Source: an archaeon | Lineage (GTDB): Archaea > Nanobdellota > Nanobdellia > SCGC-AAA011-G17 > GW2011-AR20 | Reading direction: 5' to 3' | Length of the DNA stretch: 40,155 nt | NCBI GenBank assembly: GCA_002687185.1 | Contig: NYZO01000045.1 | Span: 1-40,155, forward strand | Shown here: positions 24,664 to 33,088 of the stretch, in pieces | Layout of the letters: each line of letters opens with the position of its first letter | Position numbering within the stretch: the first letter of the stretch is position 1 | Program-made: the position numbers and the translations under genes | The notes under the pieces: model-generated | What the model was told of the DNA's origin: nothing | What the model saw: only the letters and a program-made list of their open reading frames with translations | The model's database searches: none

Positions 24664-24753
24664 GTTAAATGAGGTGGTGGCTAGACCGTATTTAAAGATT
24701 TCGTTTAGTGGTTTTTTTGTTAAGTTTATTCAGGCAATTATTTATTTTTTTAC

Positions 24754-25194
24754 TTAACTAATCTGTCTGTTGACAAGTTTGGATGAATCTTTTCTATCAT
24801 TTTCCACTTTAAGTTCTGAATATTTTTGATCTTGCTGTCTCTCAGTAAATTGATCATAACTTTGCTGTAATGTTTGGTGTATTTTCTGGAGTGTGTTTCG
24901 TGCTTGTCTGTCTTGATCCCGTCTTCCCGGTTCAAATGAAGGGTCTGTCACTAAGGTCCCATCTTCTCCTAATATGATTTGCAGCCCGTGCTTGTCTCGT
25001 TTAAATAATCCAGTTTCAATACGCGTGCTGATCATTGTAACTTGAACTATATCATTAATTTTTTCGATAGGATAGCTTGTTTCAACAATATATGATTCTA
25101 TAAAACTTGGGCCAGATACATCATAGCTTCTATTAATTTCTAGAGCTCGATCAGCTAGCATGTCTATGTATTCCATAATTTTTAACGGGTCCAT
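24754..25194 (-). CDS. Hypothetical protein, 146 residues
   Basis: I do not recognise this protein. Residues 1-80 look folded, with alternating helices and strands (IMEYIDMLADRALEINRSYD, DIVQVTMISTRIETGLFKRD). The last 60 residues are polar and rich in Gln, Asp, Arg and Ser (RRDQDRQARNTLQKIHQTL), probably helical or disordered. TTTATAAACC lies about 25 bases before the ATG, so the mRNA is probably leaderless. It lies upstream of the eL21 operon but has its own promoter. Confidence 0.58.
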   Translation of the reverse strand: MDPLKIMEYIDMLADRALEINRSYDVSGPSFIESYIVETSYPIEKINDIVQVTMISTRIETGLFKRDKHGLQIILGEDGTLVTDPSFEPGRRDQDRQARNTLQKIHQTLQQSYDQFTERQQDQKYSELKVENDRKDSSKLVNRQIS

Positions 25195-25253
25195 TTTACG
25201 ATTGTCAAGGGTTTATAGGTTTATAAACACAATGATCTTTTATGTTTCATAAT

Positions 25254-25266
25254 TTTTATTAAATAA
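25254..25266 (+). promoter_or_regulatory. TATA box that decides the start of the 25287 gene
   Basis: TTTTATTAAATAA lies about 25 bases before the ATG at 25287 but only a few bases before the ATG at 25269. For a leaderless archaeal mRNA this favours the later ATG. Confidence 0.5.
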
Positions 25267-25286
25267 AGATGGGATCCAATTTTTTT

Positions 25287-25556
25287 ATGCCATACACACT
25301 TAAAGATTTATCTGGATATATATTAAAAGAAGAAATCCCTGTGAAGGTAGACCGGAACGATCAAGATGAATATTTCGCAACTGAAGAGATTACTGACTTA
25401 AACATTGTTGGCGTAGGTGCTACGGAAGAAAAGGCGGTTAATCATTTACAAGAATTAGTTGCTGATGCTTTTGCGGATTTCATGTCTGAGCCGCGTGGGA
25501 TGTATATTGGCCCTGCAATGGTTATGTATGATCGTCTCCAAAATTTGGTTGAATAA
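25287..25556 (+). CDS. Small hypothetical protein, HicB-like layout
   Basis: The protein is 89 residues from the ATG at 25287, or 95 from the ATG at 25269; the TATA position favours the shorter form. It has a strand-strand-helix layout: EEIPVKVDRNDQDEYFATEEITDLNIVGVGATEEKAVNHLQELVADAFADFM. The pattern of a strand pair, a Gly-containing turn, then T-x-E-E-A/K and a helix resembles HicB antitoxins. No HicA toxin gene lies beside it, so a toxin-antitoxin role is not supported. It converges on elp3 with a gap of only four bases. Confidence 0.58.
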   Translation: MPYTLKDLSGYILKEEIPVKVDRNDQDEYFATEEITDLNIVGVGATEEKAVNHLQELVADAFADFMSEPRGMYIGPAMVMYDRLQNLVE

Positions 25557-25560
25557 CTTC

Positions 25561-27216
25561 CTACAATTTCTTCCACATATACGGTCCTTTCTCTGTATAA
25601 CCTAATTTACGTTCGTAGTATCCTTTAACTCCTAGTCCTGCGATCACTATCATTTCTTTTTTTCCTAATTCTTTAGCTTTCTCTTCGGCAGCGATCATTA
25701 ATTTTTTCCCGAGCCCTTGATGTTGTACGTGTTCAGTTTTTGGTTGCGCCCCAACTCCAACTATACTTGGAGAATACACGTGTAGTTCTCGCAGCAGTGC
25801 TGTATTTTCATTAACTTCTTCTCTAACATTATCTTTAGACGGAATCCTCATCCGACAAAATCCTAACAATACATCTTGTTCCATATCATCTATTGAAAAA
25901 AAGTATTCAGTCCCATCAGACGCATCGTATTCTATTACGTTCAGTTTAGGTTTAGCTTTAGAGAAATCGTAATCCGGTTTTGGTTGTCTACATCGAATGC
26001 ATGCACATTTGGGTAGGTACTGTCTTAAGTTAGTTCTATCAACTCCAGCAGTTGTCACGTGTGTTGGTATGTCTCGTTGCACTCGCATTATCCTACAATA
26101 TTTAGGAACATAAGGTTTAACTTTTGTAATTAATTCAGCAGCTTGTTCAGTAGTTAACGGTTTAAACTCTCCTCGTTTCCACTCGTCATATAGATCAGTA
26201 TTTTCAAACACCATACACGGGTATAGTTTCAAAGCATCCGGTTTATACTTTGGGTCAGAAAACAATTGTTTAACCATTTCAACATCTGATTCCATAGAAG
26301 CACCTGGAGCTCCAAGTAACATATGATACCCAACTTTATAGCACGCATCTTTTAGTCGTTTTGTTGCATCGATTGTGTCTTGTACTGTATGCCCTCGATT
26401 AATTCTAGTCAACACTTCATCGGTTAAACTTTGCGCTCCTACTTCCAAACGAGTAACCCCTAAGTATAACATTAGATCAGTTTTCTCTTTTGTCATGGAT
26501 TCAGATTTTGTCTCAACCGCCATTGCAACGCACCGTACTTTAGAATCTTTATTCCTTTTCTTCTCAACGTCTAACGTGCTCATCCCCATCAAAGGCAGAA
26601 TTTTTTTATTTATTCTAGAAGTTCGTTCGTCATTTAGTTCGTTTTCAGGCGTTATTTCAAAGAACTCTAGAAACTCTTCGAACTTGTCATGAAACATCTC
26701 TCCAAAATCGTTCATTGCTTTTAGCGCGTACGTAACAAAATGTTCTTGATAATTAATAGGTGTAGTAGGAAAGTTCCCTCCCATTATTATTAGTTCTATT
26801 TTCGTTGTATCTTTTCCAAGTAGCATGTATTGCTCAAGTCTATTAAACGTTTGCAGGTAAGGATTATACTTGTTCCTTGTTGCTCGCCTGCTTGCTGGCG
26901 CAAACCCTGTATAGCTTTGCGTTATCCCTGGCACTGTCGGACACATTGTACACCGACCGTGCGGGCAACCGAACGGTGCGATCATGATAGCAATAACTGA
27001 CACGCCGTTTGTTGACCGTATAGGTTTAGGAGAGAGTAGTGATAGGTTTTGCTTTCGTTGTTCTGGCGTCATTGTAAGGAATACGTTAAGGTTTGACGGT
27101 ACTCGTTTTAGGTGTAGTTCTTTTGTAACGTCTCGCTTAATATTATTGAGTTTATCAGTGGACTGTACATCATCTTTTTCTATACGTTTAATGATCTGTT
27201 GAATTGCTTGTTGCAT
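25561..27216 (-). CDS. elp3: tRNA uridine(34) acetyltransferase Elp3
   Basis: Elp3 uses radical SAM chemistry and acetyl-CoA to modify the wobble uridine of tRNAs (cm5U-type). The 551 residues contain CPHGRCTMCP near residues 84-92, which holds the 4Fe-4S cluster, then SYTGFAPASRRATRNKYNPYLQ and MGGNFPTTP, all typical. GAPGASMESDVEMVKQLFSDPKYKPDALKLYPC is the radical SAM C-terminal part. The last 120 residues are a GNAT domain with QHQGLGKKLMIAAEEKAKELG, the acetyl-CoA loop. Length and order match archaeal Elp3. A TATA-like TTAAATAA lies about 25 bases before the ATG. Possible tRNA targets include tRNA-Lys(UUU), found in this window. Confidence 0.96.
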   Translation of the reverse strand: MQQAIQQIIKRIEKDDVQSTDKLNNIKRDVTKELHLKRVPSNLNVFLTMTPEQRKQNLSLLSPKPIRSTNGVSVIAIMIAPFGCPHGRCTMCPTVPGITQSYTGFAPASRRATRNKYNPYLQTFNRLEQYMLLGKDTTKIELIIMGGNFPTTPINYQEHFVTYALKAMNDFGEMFHDKFEEFLEFFEITPENELNDERTSRINKKILPLMGMSTLDVEKKRNKDSKVRCVAMAVETKSESMTKEKTDLMLYLGVTRLEVGAQSLTDEVLTRINRGHTVQDTIDATKRLKDACYKVGYHMLLGAPGASMESDVEMVKQLFSDPKYKPDALKLYPCMVFENTDLYDEWKRGEFKPLTTEQAAELITKVKPYVPKYCRIMRVQRDIPTHVTTAGVDRTNLRQYLPKCACIRCRQPKPDYDFSKAKPKLNVIEYDASDGTEYFFSIDDMEQDVLLGFCRMRIPSKDNVREEVNENTALLRELHVYSPSIVGVGAQPKTEHVQHQGLGKKLMIAAEEKAKELGKKEMIVIAGLGVKGYYERKLGYTEKGPYMWKKL

Positions 27217-27259
27217 AATAATACTAGTTAAAATTGGTTATTTAATCCTTTGCTATTAG

Positions 27260-27808
27260 TTAATAAACAAACGCTGGTGTACTAAATTGCTCTAAGAATA
27301 ACACTTCTGCTGGTTTTGGTTGTTTTCTATTTTTTTTATAGATCATATTAACTATCAGTGCATCTTCTTCAACAAAATATTGGAGTGAAATCCATTGCAC
27401 TGTATCTATATCCTTTAGGTCGAATTGTTCTCGTGCTTTTGAAAGTGATTGTTTTGGTTTAAATATAGGATGCCATTTAGTAAACCATTTACATTGAAGA
27501 GTATCCATAGTATCATAATCGCTAAGTGTGAAGGCCTCACATCCTCTCATCTTTGAATCTTCGTTTAGTTCTATATTTATGTCTCCCATAAGGATATATG
27601 CGACTGCTGAACTAGCCTTATCATATATGAATCTTGTATAAAATGGATGATGTTTTTCTTTATCTTTTGGTATAATGATTTCTTCCTTGGATTCTAGAAA
27701 GTCTGTTATATCTTCTGCTAAATACATATCCGGTGAATTTAAACTACTTTTGAGAGATTCTTCACTAAGATGTCCACTATCTCTTGATTTTTGATTTAGG
27801 TTTATCAT
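27260..27808 (-). CDS. Hypothetical protein, 182 residues
   Basis: I do not recognise this protein. It is soluble and acidic. Its N-terminal third (SGHLSEESLKSSLNSPDMYL) looks flexible. The rest has alternating strands and helices (AVAYILMGDINIELNED, VQWISLQYFVEEDALIVNMIYKK). Trp and Phe are frequent. TTTAAAAG about 30 bases upstream of the ATG fits a promoter. It is transcribed away from sppA across a shared 98-base region. Confidence 0.6.
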   Translation of the reverse strand: MINLNQKSRDSGHLSEESLKSSLNSPDMYLAEDITDFLESKEEIIIPKDKEKHHPFYTRFIYDKASSAVAYILMGDINIELNEDSKMRGCEAFTLSDYDTMDTLQCKWFTKWHPIFKPKQSLSKAREQFDLKDIDTVQWISLQYFVEEDALIVNMIYKKNRKQPKPAEVLFLEQFSTPAFVY

Positions 27809-27905
27809 CCACTTTAATTGTCCTTAAATTACACTTTTAAAGGTTATTTTATTGTTTGAATCGTGCGTAAAAACTATTAAATACTCCTCGTCTCAAGGAT
27901 CAGTC

Positions 27906-28847
27906 ATGTCTTTTAAGTTTACTAAGAAACGCAAGTTAATTTTGGTGTTGGTTGCTGTTATGATCTTTTTGGGCGTTGTTTTTACTACCTCGTCTCCTGT
28001 TAGGATTACGGGCTCAGCCTCCCAAGACAAGATCGCAGTGATCCCAATTACCGGTCCTATTACTATTTCAACCTTGCCGTCTCCTCTCTCAATTGCAAGC
28101 TCAACTTCATTTTCTGGTGGTATTATCGCTCACATCGACAATGCTGACCGGGACAATTCAGTCAAGGCTATCATCTTTGAGATTAATTCACCGGGCGGCA
28201 CAGTGGTCGCATCAAAAGAGATCGCTGACCGTATCACAAAACTTAACAAACCAACTGTTGCATTGGTTCGCGAAGCAGCAACTAGCGGCGCTTATTGGGT
28301 TGCGTCAGCAGCTGACGTGATTGTTGCTGATCCTTTGTCTGTTACTGGCTCGTTAGGTGTTACTGGCTCTTATGTAGAGTTTAGTGGGTTGTTAGATGAG
28401 TACGACGTTGATTATGTGCAACTTACAACTGGCGAGTTTAAAGATACAGGCACGCCTTTTCGAGACTTGACTAGTCGCGAGCGTGAGATCATGGAGACTA
28501 AATTAGATATTATTCATGAATATTTTATAACCGACGTTGCTCGCAAGCGTAAGATTACCGACGAAAATATTCGAAAGCTTGACAGCGGTATTTTTTATTT
28601 AGGGTTAGAGGCTGAAAAGCTCGGTTTAGTTGACATGTTAGGCGACAAAGATTCAGCTGTCCAAGTTGCCAAAGATTTAGCTAAAATCAAAGACGCTAAA
28701 GTAACTACTTATGAAGAAAAGAGGGGGTTGGTTGATTTCTTCTTAGGCGCGCAAGCAGAGTCTGTTTATTATTTCGGTCGTGGTTTTGGTGATGCGTTTT
28801 ATTCAAACCAAATTAAGAGTCGAAATAGTGTTAATTTGCAGCTGTGA
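27906..28847 (+). CDS. sppA: Signal peptide peptidase SppA
   Basis: SppA is a membrane-bound serine protease with a Ser/Lys dyad that clears signal peptides. Here the nucleophile is S127 in EAATSGAYWVASAAD and the general base is K179 in TTGEFKDTGTPFR. The 52-residue spacing equals that of the archaeal enzyme from Thermococcus. An N-terminal anchor (LILVLVAVMIFLGVVF) precedes the domain, and EINSPGGTVVASKEIADRI is the ClpP-like segment. I chose the ATG at 27906 (313 residues) because TATTAAATA lies about 25 bases upstream; the TTG at 27852 is poorer. The Cys-rich exported proteins nearby may supply substrate signal peptides. Confidence 0.93.
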   Translation: MSFKFTKKRKLILVLVAVMIFLGVVFTTSSPVRITGSASQDKIAVIPITGPITISTLPSPLSIASSTSFSGGIIAHIDNADRDNSVKAIIFEINSPGGTVVASKEIADRITKLNKPTVALVREAATSGAYWVASAADVIVADPLSVTGSLGVTGSYVEFSGLLDEYDVDYVQLTTGEFKDTGTPFRDLTSREREIMETKLDIIHEYFITDVARKRKITDENIRKLDSGIFYLGLEAEKLGLVDMLGDKDSAVQVAKDLAKIKDAKVTTYEEKRGLVDFFLGAQAESVYYFGRGFGDAFYSNQIKSRNSVNLQL

Positions 28848-28903
28848 TAAGGTCTATCTTTCGTCAAATGGGAGTACTGCTGAGGGGTTAAAATCGGAAG
28901 ATT

Positions 28904-28913
28904 TATAAACGTC
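28904..28913 (+). promoter_or_regulatory. TATA box of the 28933 gene pair
   Basis: TTTATAAACG lies about 25 bases before the ATG at 28933 and fits the archaeal consensus. The 29357 gene begins five bases after the first gene's stop codon and probably shares this promoter. Confidence 0.55.
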
Positions 28914-28932
28914 TAAAATCAATGTTAAATTG

Positions 28933-29352
28933 ATGAAAAATAGAATCTCTAAAGCTATTAAATTGGGTATTTTTGGTCTAGCTTTGTATACTTTTAGCCA
29001 GACTTATCAGGGAATAGAAGATGAATGTACAGACAAAATCTCAAGCGAATCTAATTCAGCGAATGTTTTTTTTGGTAATAGGTTTTTTAGGAGTAGTCTA
29101 TCCGTTCCTGTTATAAGGAATGGTGACACTGATTATCCTGTGGATACACAAGGTCAAGAAAAGCCATTATTTCGTTATCCTCATAGCGCGCCTGATACAG
29201 CAACTAGCAATAAAGAAAATGAAGATATTCAACAAGGACCTTCATTAGGAGATAGACTCGTCCCCAGTAATGGTGTAGGTGATACTCCTGTTTACGGTAG
29301 TGGATTTTTCAGGCGTCGTTTATCAGTGCCTGTAATTAGAGGAGATAACTAA
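28933..29352 (+). CDS. Small exported or membrane protein with a repeated FFRxxLSVPVIR peptide
   Basis: The 139-residue protein starts with a basic N-terminus and a hydrophobic stretch (KLGIFGLALYTFSQTYQ), either a signal peptide or an anchor. The middle is polar and probably disordered. Two copies of a short peptide stand out: NRFFRSSLSVPVIRNGD at about residues 49-65 and GSGFFRRRLSVPVIRGDN at the C-terminus. The DNA of the copies has diverged (tccgttcctgttataagg versus tcagtgcctgtaattaga) while the peptide is kept, which points to selection on the protein. I do not recognise a family. A TTG two bases before the ATG could extend it by one residue. It is co-transcribed with the next gene. Confidence 0.6.
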   Translation: MKNRISKAIKLGIFGLALYTFSQTYQGIEDECTDKISSESNSANVFFGNRFFRSSLSVPVIRNGDTDYPVDTQGQEKPLFRYPHSAPDTATSNKENEDIQQGPSLGDRLVPSNGVGDTPVYGSGFFRRRLSVPVIRGDN

Positions 29353-29356
29353 GAAA

Positions 29357-29875
29357 ATGTTACTAATAGACGAACAAGATCACGAATCTTATTATCTGTA
29401 TTCTGCCTCTACAAGCACATGGGGGGAATTGTTTACACATTGGGCCAATCACCTAGAAAATCCTCATAGAGGGGCATTTTCTTTTTTAGCACCTGTTGCT
29501 ACATATTTTAAAGGGCTTCAAAGCGGTAAAACTTCTTTAGCTGATTTAGAGGGGCAATTTAATCCTTATCTTGAAGTTCCACCTGGTGATGTAAGAGTTT
29601 CTTTGCCAGTGGGAAGAGGTTCTTTTAAAGAACTTGATGGCCGGACAGATCCAAAAATCGAACTCTTAGTCAGGGCGTATAATAAAGATAACCACGGTGA
29701 GGTACCTTTTTCATTAATACAAGCATGTCGTAACACGGGTGAAAATTGGAACATTTCATTTAAACAAATTCCTAATCAAATTCCGTTCCAGGATAGACAT
29801 CTTATACATCGTCCCAAGAATCATGATGTGATTATTAAGGATGCACTAGAAGAGTATCATCAGTCAAATAAATAG
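29357..29875 (+). CDS. Hypothetical protein, 172 residues, partner of the 28933 gene
   Basis: I do not recognise this protein. It is soluble, with no signal peptide. It has several Trp, Tyr and Phe residues near its start (WGELFTHWANHLENPH), a glycine-rich middle (VSLPVGRGSFKELDGRTD) and many His. It begins five bases after the stop of the repeat-peptide gene, so the two are one operon and may act together. No catalytic motif is evident. Confidence 0.62.
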   Translation: MLLIDEQDHESYYLYSASTSTWGELFTHWANHLENPHRGAFSFLAPVATYFKGLQSGKTSLADLEGQFNPYLEVPPGDVRVSLPVGRGSFKELDGRTDPKIELLVRAYNKDNHGEVPFSLIQACRNTGENWNISFKQIPNQIPFQDRHLIHRPKNHDVIIKDALEEYHQSNK

Positions 29876-29925
29876 AATCGCTTTCAAGTTCCATTATAAC
29901 ATTTTAGATTTTGTTAACAGTTAAT

Positions 29926-31362
29926 TTATCCAGAGTCGTAATATTCTTTCTCCTTTGGCTTTAACACTTTTCGAGAAGGATCTTTTCCATCAAAACAAAG
30001 ATCAAGTGTTTCCTGCCTAAAGGCTTTTGCCATAACGTCCCAACAACCTTGAGGGTTTGACGCGTCACACGGGTTGCCTATACACAAATATGTTCCGACT
30101 CCAAAGCTTTTATCAAATTTGAGCTCAACTTTTCCTTCGCATACTTTCGGAAGACATTGTCTACCAACACCCAGATTTTCAATATGGTTCAAATATTCTT
30201 GTTCTAGAAATTGTCCATCCTGATTCCATCTTGGATTATCTTCGCAACATCCTACGTCATCATACTTATTTACACATCCTTGTCCCGTAAGTTGAAGATA
30301 ATCTTCATTTGAATCTTTCCAAAATTGATAGTTATAAACATCACAATAATTCTTTAGATGCAACCATTCATGGCCAAGAATAAAAGTGTCAATATAAAGG
30401 TCTGCACCAAAGAATAAAGTAATATCATTATGTTCAGTATACGCCCGTGCTAAATTCACAGAATTTTCGTCAACCATCTCTTGATCATCTGAAGCTCCTG
30501 AAACTCGAACAGTAACATCTTTTCCAGGATCTATTTTTAAATTCGATCTTTTTAGGATAGACGCGTATTGTTCTTCAAAAATTTCCCTCTCCAAATCATA
30601 ATAAGTGTCGGGGACTGCACGTAAAAATGTATTCGGAGGATAAGATTCACTTTTTCTGTTTAAATCTCTTCTCGCTCTTTTGAAAGCTTCGTGTATATTT
30701 CTAATTTGATTAAGTTCATCTTCAGATATAGAACTTTCATCAAGGTCTCCGTTATCATATTGTTTATACGTGTCAGATGTAACTATTTTGCTTACTTCTT
30801 CAGGTGTTTTTTTAATGATCTTTTCATCAAAGGCAAACAAGTTATATGTCGCAATTAGAAGTTTCGGGTCTATGTTTCCTTTTAATTCTTCTCTGATTTC
30901 GTCACTTAGTTGTTTTGCTGTATCATCTCTCGAATCAATATCATGATATAATATAATTACTTCGCTATCATCTCCGGTTGATTTTTTGAAATCTTCAACT
31001 TGTTTTTCTACAAGATAGGTATATAATAGCGACTTGGCTTCTCTTTTTTCATAATTTCCTCCTTGTTCTACAGTTTGTTTTAGAGTCTCGACATCACTAT
31101 ATTTAGTCATTATTATTGGTATCAGTTCTGTTCTCTCGACAAGGAACGTATTAAATCCTTCTTGCCCAATCTCGTCTAGGATTGGATCAATATTAATCTT
31201 TTCAATTAAATCATTTGTTGGTACGAAAATTAGTTTCGAATCTTCTGATTTCGCTTCCGTTATTGATATTGTACTGAGGAGGATCAAAAGGACAAGAACA
31301 AGTTTGAGTTGATTTTTATACATTCTTTTTAGGGGATCTCGTTTTTGATGATCGCAATTCAT
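29926..31362 (-). CDS. Exported protein with zinc-peptidase-like HEWLH motif
   Basis: This 478-residue protein has a basic N-terminus, a hydrophobic segment (LKLVLVLLILLSTISITEA) and a likely signal-peptidase site after it. The middle is charged and helical. H331-E-W-L-H335 in FILGHEWLHLKNYC fits the HExxH zinc site of metallopeptidases; a third ligand is not certain. The C-terminal 150 residues are Cys-rich (GCCEDNP, GRQCLPKVCEGK, CIGNPCDASNPQGC), which suggests disulfides outside the cell. I take the ATG at 31362, because TTAAATAAA lies about 25 bases upstream. A later ATG at 31323 would put the signal peptide at the very start. Confidence 0.68.
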   Translation of the reverse strand: MNCDHQKRDPLKRMYKNQLKLVLVLLILLSTISITEAKSEDSKLIFVPTNDLIEKINIDPILDEIGQEGFNTFLVERTELIPIIMTKYSDVETLKQTVEQGGNYEKREAKSLLYTYLVEKQVEDFKKSTGDDSEVIILYHDIDSRDDTAKQLSDEIREELKGNIDPKLLIATYNLFAFDEKIIKKTPEEVSKIVTSDTYKQYDNGDLDESSISEDELNQIRNIHEAFKRARRDLNRKSESYPPNTFLRAVPDTYYDLEREIFEEQYASILKRSNLKIDPGKDVTVRVSGASDDQEMVDENSVNLARAYTEHNDITLFFGADLYIDTFILGHEWLHLKNYCDVYNYQFWKDSNEDYLQLTGQGCVNKYDDVGCCEDNPRWNQDGQFLEQEYLNHIENLGVGRQCLPKVCEGKVELKFDKSFGVGTYLCIGNPCDASNPQGCWDVMAKAFRQETLDLCFDGKDPSRKVLKPKEKEYYDSG

Positions 31363-31609
31363 AATCCTGGAAATGTTTTATTTTATTTAAGCTTTGCTGG
31401 AACAAGATCATCACTCCAGAGGTCTACATCTCATCAATCGTAGGTAGGCAAATAATAATTTCTAAAACTCTTTTTTATGAAGAATTATCTAATTCAAAAC
31501 AAACTCTTTCTTTATAATAACAATATTGCTGCCAGATAATCTATCCTGATTTGACCACTGTGATCTACTACGAATATTTAAATAAGGTCAAAATGTCTGG
31601 GTGGATATA

Positions 31610-32896
31610 ATGGGTAAAAAAATCTTATTTTTATTATTAGGTTTAGTTTTATTATCTTCATTTCCATTGGTTCAATCCTACGGTGGTGGCGGAAGTCGTC
31701 CTAGTCCTCAATCCGATTTAGCTATTGTTGACCTTACTACGTCCAGTAGCTTACATGCTGGCGCAAACATTTATTTATCTACGACTATAGAGAACATCGG
31801 TGATAAGGCCACTCCAACCGACGAGATGGGTACAGTCACTTGGTACATCGACGATGAGGAGTTTTTCGAAGAAACTGTTAATTTGTATGTTTATCCGAAA
31901 GACCAAAACGGCAACACACCTCGTTTTTATGCTTGGTGGAACAACGCGTTCATTGGTAAACACAAGATCCGTGTAGAGTTAAAAGCGCCGAATTTATATG
32001 AAGAAACGACGTCCAACAACGAGTTCGAAACAACTTTTACGATAACTCAATCAGGCGAAGTGGATATAAAAGAAATTTATCTTAAAGAATTGAGCTCAAG
32101 GTCCTGGGGCTTGTACGCAGTAATTGACAGCGAAGTTGACCCTCGAAAAATAACTTACAAGATCACTCAACTTGACCGTGGCGATATAATCTATGACAGG
32201 GTCGGTAGCACTGATGTCAACATCCGCGGCGGTGGTAAAGTGTTTGATTTTAATGAAAGGGAAGGTGCTTATTTATTGACAGAACTTCCCAAATCCGAGA
32301 TTATAAGTGATAGTTCGTTAACATTAACTGTCGGTTCAGGCACGGCCTTGGACACAACTAACGTGATGCTTGAGTATTTGGATCAAGTTATTGTGCATCC
32401 ATTTTGTGATGATACTGACGGCATTGACCCGTTTACTAAAGGTTCTTCGGGTTCAATTGAAAAGGACACTCAAGTTATTAATGAGAACAATTTAACTGAT
32501 ACATGTAATGGCGATATTCTAGCTGAGTATTATTGTGTTGGTAAGAAGATGGAGCACGCTCTAATCCAATGTCCTCTAGGTTGTAGTTCTGGTGCTTGCG
32601 ATCCTGTAACTTTAGACACAACTGACGAGTCTCAATCTATTATTGAAATTGAAACTGCTGCGGAGTGTTCAGGTTGCTTAATTGATTCTAGCTCTTGTTT
32701 ACCGACTGGCACACAAGTGACTATTTTTGAAGAGGGATATTATTGTAGTGTTGACAAGACATTGGACTCACAAAAGACTTTGGAATCTTTTTGCCAGAGT
32801 GATTTCGAGTGTAGTACTAATTTATGTATTGACGGAAGTTGTGTTAGTAGCGGCCTTTGGCAACGGTTTGTTAAATTGTTTAGTCGTTGGTTTTAA
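31610..32896 (+). CDS. Exported CARDB-domain protein with Cys-rich C-terminus
   Basis: The protein starts with a signal peptide (KKILFLLLGLVLLSSFPLVQS). Residues 30-145 form a CARDB-like beta-sandwich (DLAIVDLTTSSSLHAGANIYLSTTIENIGD, HKIRVELKAPNLYEETTSNNEFETTF). A second beta-rich part follows, then a Cys-rich C-terminus with CQSDFECSTNLCIDGSCVSSG and an amphipathic Trp/Arg/Phe tail. The C-x5-C-x4-C-x5-C module and the aromatic tail are common in exported proteins of DPANN archaea. I chose the ATG at 31610, with ATATTTAAATAA about 28 bases upstream; a GTG three codons earlier is in frame. It is probably a surface protein. Confidence 0.8.
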   Translation: MGKKILFLLLGLVLLSSFPLVQSYGGGGSRPSPQSDLAIVDLTTSSSLHAGANIYLSTTIENIGDKATPTDEMGTVTWYIDDEEFFEETVNLYVYPKDQNGNTPRFYAWWNNAFIGKHKIRVELKAPNLYEETTSNNEFETTFTITQSGEVDIKEIYLKELSSRSWGLYAVIDSEVDPRKITYKITQLDRGDIIYDRVGSTDVNIRGGGKVFDFNEREGAYLLTELPKSEIISDSSLTLTVGSGTALDTTNVMLEYLDQVIVHPFCDDTDGIDPFTKGSSGSIEKDTQVINENNLTDTCNGDILAEYYCVGKKMEHALIQCPLGCSSGACDPVTLDTTDESQSIIEIETAAECSGCLIDSSSCLPTGTQVTIFEEGYYCSVDKTLDSQKTLESFCQSDFECSTNLCIDGSCVSSGLWQRFVKLFSRWF

Positions 32897-32946
32897 GTTA
32901 AAGCTGCCAATTTATCTTTACTAATTTTGTCCCATATCGTTAATAG

Positions 32947-32982
32947 TACTTTACGATAATCATAAAATATACTTTACGATAA
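32947..32982 (+). repeat. Direct repeat of 13 bases, spaced 23
   Basis: TACTTTACGATAA occurs at 32947-32959 and again at 32970-32982. TATCGT upstream of the first copy forms an inverted match with ACGATA. The repeats lie between the ends of two convergent genes, so they are not at an obvious promoter. They may be a protein-binding site or a chance duplication. Confidence 0.4.
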
Positions 32983-33088
32983 CAATCTTCTTCTGGTCTT
33001 GTTATGGATTCGGTTACAATAAATCGTCTTTTATTCTTGATGATCGATAAACAAGTGGTTTAAGTAAGACCGTATAATTAATTCTGAC

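Noticed and set aside
25269-25556. HicA/HicB toxin-antitoxin pair
   Set aside because: Only a weak HicB-like layout is seen and there is no HicA-size gene beside it.
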